This document shows positions 56,977 through 64,000 of a stretch of DNA of 64,000 nt, piece after piece (positions within the stretch are counted from its first letter, which is position 1; every line of letters starts with the position of its first letter). The stretch comes from Isoetes taiwanensis (lineage: Eukaryota > Streptophyta > Lycopodiopsida > Isoetales > Isoetaceae). Both the position numbers and the translations under genes were made by a program. The stretch covers positions 11,350,109 through 11,414,108 of the forward strand of contig JAJEKV010000004.1 of NCBI GenBank assembly GCA_021234155.1, given 5' to 3'. Under the pieces are notes generated by a model, which made no database searches, was not told the DNA's origin, and was given only the letters and a program-made list of their open reading frames with translations.

Positions 56977-57043
56977 CCCCTCACAGAATGCGCTCAAGGC
57001 AGTTTCAAAAATTTTGAACAAGGGTCTCGCGCACTGTGTGAGT
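56977..57043. repeat. Palindrome upstream of histone-like gene D (outer)
   Basis: The left arm CCCCTCACAGAATGCGCTCA pairs with the right arm TCTCGCGCACTGTGTGAG, around a TTTCAAAAATTTTGAA centre. It is preceded by AGTAACCCC. Confidence 0.85.
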
Positions 57044-57191
57044 GGTTGATCAATTTTGACCTAGTTAGATGCATAATTCAAGTAATCGGATAGTTCAGGG
57101 TAGCTTAGAATTGAAAATTAAGCTAGGAAAGCATGTTCTAACACTAAAAAGCTGTATAGAAAACTAAAATTAGAGCAAAAAAGGAGTATAA

Positions 57192-57260
57192 CCCCTCATA
57201 GAGTGCGCCCAGGACCTTTTCAAAAGTTTTGAAAGTGCTTCTCGCGCACTGTGTGAGTGG
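57192..57260. repeat. Palindrome upstream of histone-like gene D (inner)
   Basis: CCCCTCATAGAGTGCGCCCA against CTCGCGCACTGTGTGAGTGG, with a TTTTCAAAAGTTTTGAAA centre. It is the second copy, about 215 bases from the first, matching the paired layout of element B. Confidence 0.88.
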
Positions 57261-57370
57261 TAGAGTGCTTTTTGCCTGAAATAACCTAATGTATTAATCT
57301 AGCAAACATTAATGTCTTACAAAATGGTATAACATGAAATTGCAGGTCCAAACCCTAAAACTCCCAGACC

Positions 57371-57378
57371 TATAAATA
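57371..57378 (+). promoter_or_regulatory. TATA box upstream of histone-like gene D
   Basis: CCTATAAATAGACCC is 110 bases before the ATG at 57482. Both motif and spacing match element B on the other strand. Confidence 0.65.
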
Positions 57379-57863
57379 GACCCTTAGGGTTCTTCATTTC
57401 ACCTTTCTTCTCCAGCTAGCTGCTCTCTGGCCAAGAAGGTGATTTTTAGGTGCTCGAAAGGCGATTGACCTATTTCAAAATATGACCCGCACCAAACAAA
57501 CTGCTCGAGTGGTTATGCCAGACGGATCGACCAGCATCCAAGTTCTTGCAATAGAACAGAAGGCCAAGGAGGCTCAAGAGCGAGCCAGACAAGAAGAAAA
57601 CCCTAACCCGTCCCAGATGCTGAGGAGGAGGACCAGCAGCATCAAGACCAGCAAGAACAACCTCAGGACCCTGACAATCAAGAAAACCCAGAGGAGCAGG
57701 GAAATAGCCAAGAGGAGAAGGACGAGGAGGACCAGCCAATACCAGAGGAGCTAGCATATCAGCAAAATCAAGAGAAAGAAAGCAACAAAGAGGAAGAGAA
57801 TTACAGAGAAGAAGGAGCGCAGAAGACAGAAGGAGCACAAGAAATTGAAGGAGGCCAAAGGAA

Positions 57864-58650
57864 GGAAGGAAGGAAGGAAGTTTATTTTAACGTCCACGGA
57901 GGCCAGAGGCCTATGAGACGGTACATGGGTAAAAGCATGTTAAGGTGTACCACTTTTGGAACCTGCAAAAGTACATACACTAGGTACTTTAGAACTGGGT
58001 ACTTTCTCATTTTTCTTTTCATTAAAACTAGTACAAAAGTTCAAAATAAAAGTCAAGGACGTGTTAATATTTAAAGTTAGGATAAATATGATGCTATCGA
58101 AGACCAAAATATATATAAAAGTCTTAAAATGCACCTTTATTGACATATTACACAGGTACCCGGTACCAGGTTAAGGTACCTTTTAGGTACTTTTAGTCAC
58201 TAAATAATACTTTTTAAGGGACACCTAACATGCTTTTACCCACATGCGAGAGAAAAGGCAAAAAAAGCCAAAACCCCAACACCAAAACAAACAATGTAAG
58301 CATGCAGTGAGAACCCTACTAGGGATGAAAAAACCCCACTTGGGAGGAAAAACCCTAACAGTAGGCTCTCAAATACCATGCCCCGAAGAGCAAGTCGACG
58401 GCCGAAATCTCGCATGATGTAAGCTCCTAGTCGTGCTACCATAGGTGATCGAGTAAGCGATGTAGCGGTGTGTCGAGCATCTAAGATCCGTGTACCTTTG
58501 CTTTCGGACATGGGCATATCTTTGGGCACCGTTGGAGGACATGGTGCTCATCCTCTATCACTTGCATCTCACAACACCGACATATCCTCTCCTCCACAGG
58601 GATCCAGGTGCCCCGCCATTCACCCCAAACGACCCAAAGCGCCAAAGAAC
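57864..58650 (-). mobile_element. 5'-truncated LINE fragment inside histone-like gene D
   Basis: On the minus strand, PVEERICRCCEM and VIEDEHHVLQRCPK (about 58500-58610) form the cysteine/histidine motif at the C-terminus of L1-type ORF2. The element ends CTCCGTGGACGTTAAAATAA, then (CTTC)n, at 57864. The same 3' end is found at 50729. The 5' boundary near 58650 is approximate. It contains a MITE at 57927-58241. Confidence 0.7.
57927..58241. mobile_element. MITE-like element, 315 bp, inside the LINE fragment
   Basis: Terminal inverted repeats GGGTAAAAGCATGTTAAGGT and ACACCTAACATGCTTTTACCC-type right end. Flanks ACAT on both sides (57923-57926 and 58242-58245) look like a 4-bp target duplication. 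The interior is AT-rich with GGTACC motifs and no transposase. Confidence 0.8.
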
Positions 58651-59527
58651 CCCGTAGAAAGACAAAAAACAATCTTGAGCAAAGGGGTTACTATAAGGCG
58701 GGAGCCCAATAGACCACCATCTTCTTCCTCGAAAGCGAGTCGGATGAGGAGGTGTCAAAGTTCCCCAAATAGAAGGCTCGGGACCTTCAAATCCAAACAA
58801 TGAAGAGGAAAAAGCTGCAACACCACCTCCATACCGAAATGGCGAAACCAACAAGCCCCGACCCCAAGAAGGGCAAGCCCGACGCGAGAGTTCTTTGTAG
58901 TCAAGCACGGCGGGGAGTACAAGAAGCAATTGAAGGAGTACTAGCAATACATGAAGATGTCGAGGAGTACTCAAGGTATTATGAAACAAACAAGGTAGCG
59001 TCACGTGGAGGGAGGAAGGCCAACAAAGAAGAACACCTTGAAGCCCCGAGAGAGGCCCGTACCACCTAAGAAACCAATGAAGAGGAAGTCAGACTCCTAT
59101 TTTGCAAAGGCTGCTCGGGAGATTCGACATTTTCAAAGCAGCTACGGACTGCTAATCCAAGGGCTGCGTTCGCAAGACTAACCAGAAATCTGCGCAGAAT
59201 TCAACAAGACCGAAGGAAGTGACATATGATATGTTGCTTGGATTGCAAAGAGGAAGCCCGAAGCGAGAAGTTGGTCCATCCAGCACTTTGAAGACTCCCT
59301 AGCATGTGCTCTCCATGCGAAAAGAGTCACCTGTATGCCTAGAGATATGAAGTTAGCTAGGTTCATAAAGAAGGAAGATTGTTAAAATAATGTTCTTATG
59401 AAAATTTTGTAAATATAATAAAGTGTTTTGATCCGTTGTAAAGTGTAAGATTCTATTTAATAAGGTTGTAGTAATGACATGTGTAATTGAAATTAATTAA
59501 TTTGGCCAAAAGTGGACATTTTAAGCC

Positions 59528-59592
59528 CCACCCCTCCGAGTGTGCGGGGCCCTTTTCAAAAGTTTTGAAATTGCCTCTCGTGCCTGTGAGTG
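59528..59592. repeat. Palindrome downstream of histone-like gene D
   Basis: Same family as 56977 and 57192: CCACCCCTCCGAGTGTGCGG against CTCTCGTGCCTGTGAGTG, with a TTTTCAAAAGTTTTGAAA centre. It lies 143 bases after the stop codon. Confidence 0.82.
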
Positions 59593-61346
59593 TTTTTTAT
59601 TGGATGTTAATAACTTATCAATGATGTCTAAGATGAGATTGATTTTTCGTATGCGGATACAATGATCATCTCCAACATGCGGATACATGAGCTACTACGC
59701 TACATATCTACTCATGCCGCTCACGATAATCCACAAGCCTCTTCTTGTCATAGCGGATATCCTCTGCTACCACACGATCTGCAAAACCTTGATATTGCGG
59801 AGATCAAAAGCTTTGGTTGTGCAGCGGCTGCATCTGATTTTTCAAAACTTCTTATGGTACAACGAAAACTTCTTATGGTACAATGACGAATGATGAACAT
59901 AAGATATCTTTCCACTATTTTTATTTATTCCATATTTTGCTTTTGTTTCCACTGAATAACTATTTCTGTGTTTATCTCTGCATTTGCGACCTTGTACTAG
60001 CAAGAGGAGAGAGATCATTGATGTCCCCAATTTTAATCAAATAATTAAGGACAATGCTTGCAACTAAAGATAGTCTGATCTCGTATACATTTTTGAAGAA
60101 TAGCACGGATATTTGCAAGCCTTGTTTATTGGCAAAGTAAAGATTTTGCAAAAGATGTAAGATCGTTTGATCAAAAGAGATGGTAGCTTATGACTTTCCT
60201 CCTTTTAGCCTTTGTTCTTGGCTATATTGTAGCAATATATTCTAAATATCATTGTTCTCTTTTACCATTGATGTCCAGTATAATTTTCTGTCCGAGCAAA
60301 GATTAAAGGCTGTAAAACAAGAATGTAAAATCTTATTTCTAAAAAAAGAATGGCAGCAATAAGTTGTATTTTAATCAAATGCTTTAAATAAATGAAACCA
60401 CAGTATAAAAAAAACAACCATTATTTAAGAGCTATGCATAACCTTAATAAGATTAAAATAATATCTAAAAATAACAATACACTTTTTCAACATGTCTTTT
60501 ATTGAAAAAACATGTCCTTTATTAGAAAAACACCTAATCAAAAACTGGGAAAAACGTGTCTTTTGTTAGTTTAAATTACGTTTTTATATAAAAAGTAGGA
60601 CACGTGTCAATATTTCATTAGTTACATGGCACATTAGAAACAACACCTCGTTTTTTCTATGTGTTATAATATGTAGCAAAATAACAGGGGGTTCCAGGGG
60701 GATTTGATATAGATATAATTCTTGAAACCATAGACCATATCCCTAAAACAATTCAATGGGTTATTATAAAAAAAAACATGGATTTAAGATAAAAAAAATA
60801 ACACATTAGCTCACTAGTTAAATTGGTTAAAAGTAGTCTTATTAGGACATTGAGTTATTTTGGTAGAGGTTGAATCCCAGGTATTTCATATTCTAAAAAC
60901 CGTATAGAGGCTCGATATACCATCAAAACCTTAGGCAAACTTCGTATTTGACATCTTAAAATCATAGGAGTCCCCAATCATAAATGAGCATAATCGAAGC
61001 GAGTTCAACATACGATGCGGGCCGTGGGATTGACAGATCCGGCGGCGTGTGGTAGAATATCGAGACCTACACATATAATTGAAGATAAACAATATATAGT
61101 TTCACTAAAAACAATAGTAAAGGAAAAAAATACACATTGATAAAAAATCACAAAAACTATGTCATTTTTTTCTATGCGTGGATTTTCTGCCAAAAGACCA
61201 CCGTGGGAAATTTCTGTCAGAAAACCACTGTTTCTTTGTGCAAATCCGGATAAATGGGCCATGTGGACTTTTGGGGCCATTTTGGTGTTGTTTTTGGCAT
61301 AAAACAACACTTAAAAACAAATGTGGACCAAAAATTGGGGTCAGTG
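59593..61346. other. AT-rich stretch between histone-like gene and pol in element D
   Basis: No gag or ORF-A could be recognised. The stretch holds short repeats (AACATGTC-TTTATT-GAAAA near 60490 and 60510; AACTTCTTATGGTACAA twice near 59847 and 59867). It is probably unrelated inserted sequence or strongly decayed element sequence. An abrupt junction with pol lies at about 61347. Confidence 0.45.
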
Positions 61347-61351
61347 TGTAA

Positions 61352-62340
61352 GTGATGAACATCGGCAAGTATGACTTCATCATAGGCATGGAATACCTTG
61401 GCCCGGCTGGAGCTGTGATTGATTGTGGGAAGCGAAAAGTAACTTTGACGATGCCAGAGGGCAAGATCATTGAGATAATATGTAAAGAGGTCACCTCAAT
61501 CATGCAATGCATGTCTAGTAAGAAGTTACTTAGATGCATAAAGAAGGAGCAAGTAGCCTATGTCTTTAAGCTCGAAGTTGACAAGCCAGAGACAGAGGAA
61601 GACAAAGAAGCCAAAGCATTGAGCAAGCTGCCAAAGCCAATAGCCAGGCTAGTGAAGGAATTCCATGATTTGATCCCAGATGAGATCCAGCAACTTCCAC
61701 CTTACAGAGGAGTCAAGTGTGAAAGAGCACTTGAGCCACGAGCAAAGCCAACAAGTAAGGCACCCTACAAAACTCAGGAGTTGACAGAATTGAAGAAGCA
61801 ATTGCAGGTCAGTTGCTAGACCTAGGGTTTATAAGACCTAGCATCTCCCCATTCGGAGCGCCAATACTTTTTGTCAAGAAGAAAGTTGGAAGTCTCAGAA
61901 TAAGCACACCATCAAGAATCGTCAATTGAATAAGCACACCATCAAGAACAAGTATCGCTACCTCGTCCGGATAATTTGATGGATCAGTTTGCAAGGAGCG
62001 AAGGTTTCCTCCAAGATAGACTTGAGGTCATGCTACCACTAGATCATAATCAAGGAAGGAGACATCCATAAGACTGCATTCAGGACGAGATATGGCCATT
62101 ATGAGTTCACAGTGATGTCATTTGGATTGTCTAATGCTCCGCAAACGTTCATGAGGCTCATGAACAATGTCTTTCACGAGTTTCTAGACATATTCATCAT
62201 AGTTTTCCTTGATGATATCCTAGTCTACAACAAATCTTTGGAGGAGCATGCCCAACACTTGAGGAAAGTACTTGAAGCGTTAAGGAGGCATCGGCTTTAT
62301 GCGAAGCTATCCAATTGCCCCGCCAGCGAGAAAAGATGGA
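61352..62340 (+). pseudogene. pol: Protease end and reverse transcriptase of element D
   Basis: The frame at 61352-61819 holds the end of protease and the linker ([20 protein letters not shown], then LPPYRGVKCERALEP). After indels it continues with [12 protein letters not shown] (about 61845-61880). The frame at 62112-62357 has [15 protein letters not shown] and [12 protein letters not shown] with the catalytic DD pair. It is clearly the same family as RT of elements B and E but diverged. At least four frame breaks, and the LR-IDYRQLN region is damaged by a short duplication (AATAAGCACACCATCAAGAA near 61896 and 61929). Confidence 0.8.
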
Positions 62341-62930
62341 GTACTTGGGGCATGTGATCGCGGTGGAAGGGATTTCTACTGATCTGCGAAGATTGAAGCG
62401 GTAATTGATTGGCTGGCACCAAGAACATCCATGAAGTGAGGAGCTTCCTCGGCTTAGCGGTACTACTGAAAGTTCGTCAAGAACTTTGCAAAGGTACTTG
62501 GCCCGTTAAAGGACCTCACCAAAGCAAAAGAAGATAAAAGTACAGGCGAGTCATTGGCAAAGCCCACACACAATGTTTGGCGTTGAAGGAAGCTTTTTAT
62601 TTGCCCTAGAAGTTAGTATCACGGTGAGGAGAAAGATAAGTTGGTGGCAGCGGATGCTAGCAAGATTACCCGGGGGGCGATCTTAATACTGAGGAGGGGA
62701 GGGTGATAGCGTATGATTCAAAGAAAGATGAGCGGCAGCTTGAAACACATTACCCAACCCATGACTAGGAGTTGCTAGCGATGCTTGAGCATTGAGAATA
62801 TGGAGGCATTATCTATTGGGAAGGAGGTTCCAATTATATAGGGACCATCAAAGTCTACGGTATGTCTTCACCCAACCACATCTCAACTTGAGACAAAGGA
62901 GATGGATGGAGTTCCTAGAGAATGCGATTT
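62341..62930 (+). pseudogene. pol: RNase H region of element D
   Basis: Broken frames contain EKDKLVAADASK (about 62630), DERQLETHYPTH (about 62730) and [20 protein letters not shown]-like remnants of the tether. The order matches element B. It is not functional as written. Confidence 0.65.
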
Positions 62931-63600
62931 TGTCATCATGTACAAACTAGGAAAGCTCAGCGTGGCTCTGGATGCTCTCAAGGCACCCTTAGCGGCGAGA
63001 GTCCATTGCAATGCCATATCAACACTCACGATAAATTTGGCAAGAAGATAGAAGAAATGTTGTCAGCGGACCGAGACTTGAGGGAAGCATGGGCAAGCCT
63101 TTCTAAGGAGGCAAAAGCGGACAAAGAGATGGAAAACTTCAAGCATTTTAAGAAGGAAACCTTCAAGCATTTTAAGAAGGAAAGCAACCTATTATACCAT
63201 AAGAATAAATTGTGTGTGTACGAGTCATCGAGTCGAGGGAAGTTGATACTCCATGACACACCAATAGCCAATAACCCGGTTTTTATGAAGACCTATTTTA
63301 AGATCGAAGTAGCTTCCGCCACGTTTCGGTTATGAAGAAGCACATAGCTAAGTATATTGAGGAATTACCCGGCTATGTCCCGTGACGAAAGCGAACAACT
63401 CAATTCCTAGAGGATTAGAGCCATTGCACATTACCTTGTGCTTGAAATGGGAGGTAATAAGCATGGACTTTATTACGAGGGCTCGAAACCATAAGGGGGC
63501 AAAGATGCATTGATGGGGGTATGCGGACAAACTAGAGAGAGGAGGTCAAATACCTTACAAACTTTACGAGGTGATAGTGAGAAGATTCTAGATAACCTTC
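62922..63600 (+). pseudogene. pol: Integrase N-terminal part of element D (truncated)
   Basis: The frame at 62922-63335 includes the pre-integrase spacer DREAWASLSKEAKADKE-like sequence, NLLYHKNKLCVYE and LILHDTP (zinc-binding region). A small internal duplication of NFKHFKKE occurs at 63138-63182. Near 63460-63580, SMDFITRARNHKGAK recalls the start of the catalytic core. Similarity ends at about 63550-63600; the rest of integrase and a chromodomain are absent. Confidence 0.7.
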
Positions 63601-64000
63601 TTGACATAGTAGCGAGGAAGGAATTGAAATCTTATATAAAATTGTCTCCAACGATAAAATATATTATTTTATTATAATCTTAAATATCTTGATATGAAAA
63701 GAAATGGCTCTTTTAGCAAATGGTTTGACTACATGGATTCTATATATGTTTGACATGATCCTTTGTTAGTGTGTATCGAGGTTATATTATATACATCTTA
63801 TATTCATGAGCGATGGTGGTGAATATATTTTTACTACAAGAACAACCTATGAGAAGCGATTAGCGATGGGTTTGTAATGGTCTGTGAGTTGAAGATTCGT
63901 ATACATATAAGTGCTTTATGTGCTTTATGCATATAAGTGCTTTATGTGCTTTATATTGCTTGATGGCAGCTATATTATTCATACATTTGGCATGTGAGAT
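63601..64000. other. AT-rich sequence to the window end
   Basis: No gene. A tandem duplication of a 26-28-base unit, ATATAAGTGCTTTATGTGCT, lies at 63905-63955. Confidence 0.5.

Larger units (their letters stand above)
57482..59385 (+). pseudogene. Locus D: large histone H3-like protein, broken by insertions
   Basis: It starts MTRTKQTARVV at 57482: an H3 tail with K4 kept and K9 replaced by V. An acidic E/Q-rich linker follows in a shifted frame (57600-57840). A LINE fragment with an internal MITE interrupts it from about 57864 to 58650. After it come EYKKQLKEY and EEYSRYYETN (the aromatic linker helix, about 58910-58995), then the H3 fold: AAREIRHFQSSYGLLIQG, FARLTRNLRRIQQD (shifted frame) and [33 protein letters not shown], with the stop at 59383. 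Several frame changes are present. Tail, linker helix and fold are in the same order as in locus C, supporting one family. Confidence 0.82.
55223..63600 (+). mobile_element. Element D: histone-carrying LTR retrotransposon, decayed
   Basis: Plus-strand order: LTR (55223-56760), primer site (56762-56773), palindromes (56977-57043, 57192-57260), TATA (57371), histone H3-like gene (57482-59385, with nested LINE and MITE insertions), palindrome (59528-59592), a 1.75-kb AT-rich stretch, then protease/RT (61352-62340), RNase H (about 62340-62930) and integrase (to about 63550). ORF-A and gag are not recognisable; the AT-rich stretch may have replaced them. No 3' LTR is seen before the window ends. 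Gene order agrees with element B although sequence and orientation differ. Confidence 0.75.

Overview
The window looks like nuclear DNA of a land plant, probably one with a large, repeat-rich genome. The grounds are Ty3/Gypsy chromovirus-type LTR retrotransposons primed by initiator tRNA-Met, spliced host genes with GT-AG introns, LINE and MITE debris, and sequence differences concentrated at CTG/CAG sites (plant CHG methylation context). I cannot name the species. No bacterial features, CRISPR arrays, rRNA or tRNA genes were seen.

Bases 1-31744 are a nest of related LTR retrotransposons, mostly on the minus strand. Element E (1-about 6250) is a decayed copy of pol, gag and an extra gene I call ORF-A. 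A stretch at 9366-13600 carries one clear and one doubtful diverged histone H3-like gene, bracketed by about 59-bp tandem arrays with a palindromic core. Element B (15312-27199) is nearly complete. Read on the minus strand it is 5' LTR, tRNA-iMet primer site, palindrome pair, large histone H3-like gene, palindrome pair, ORF-A, gag, protease, RT, RNase H, integrase, chromodomain, polypurine tract, partial 3' LTR. Element B sits inside element C (27200-31744), which keeps its LTR, primer site, an intact 372-codon histone H3-like gene and a palindrome pair. Element C in turn interrupts a host gene at 31745.

Bases 31745-55222 are a host region with low-copy sequence. It contains the remnant of the interrupted gene, a minus-strand multi-exon gene (37.3-38.3 kb) with a tandemly duplicated 87-bp exon, and an intact single-exon exostosin-type glycosyltransferase (39925-41352). 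It also has a foldback MITE (45136-45509), several tandem repeats, a Penelope-like reverse transcriptase with a large upstream ORF (47.6-50.7 kb), and exons of another spliced gene (50.9-52.1 kb). A 1.2-kb tetranucleotide array (52947-54177) abuts a repeat that also occurs at 43.4 kb.

Bases 55223-63600 hold element D on the plus strand, an independent and more decayed relative: LTR, primer site, palindromes, histone H3-like gene (broken by a LINE that itself holds a MITE), palindrome, a long AT-rich stretch, then RT, RNase H and integrase remnants.

The main discovery candidate is this element family. LTR chromoviruses appear to carry, upstream of gag, a very large histone H3 variant (H3-like N-tail, acidic linker of about 270 residues, histone fold at the C-terminus) plus the unknown ORF-A. 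Each extra gene has its own TATA-type promoter, and long palindromes flank the histone gene. A chromodomain integrase together with a self-encoded H3 suggests that the element manipulates or marks chromatin. That function is inference; the gene order and the histone similarity are visible in the sequence.
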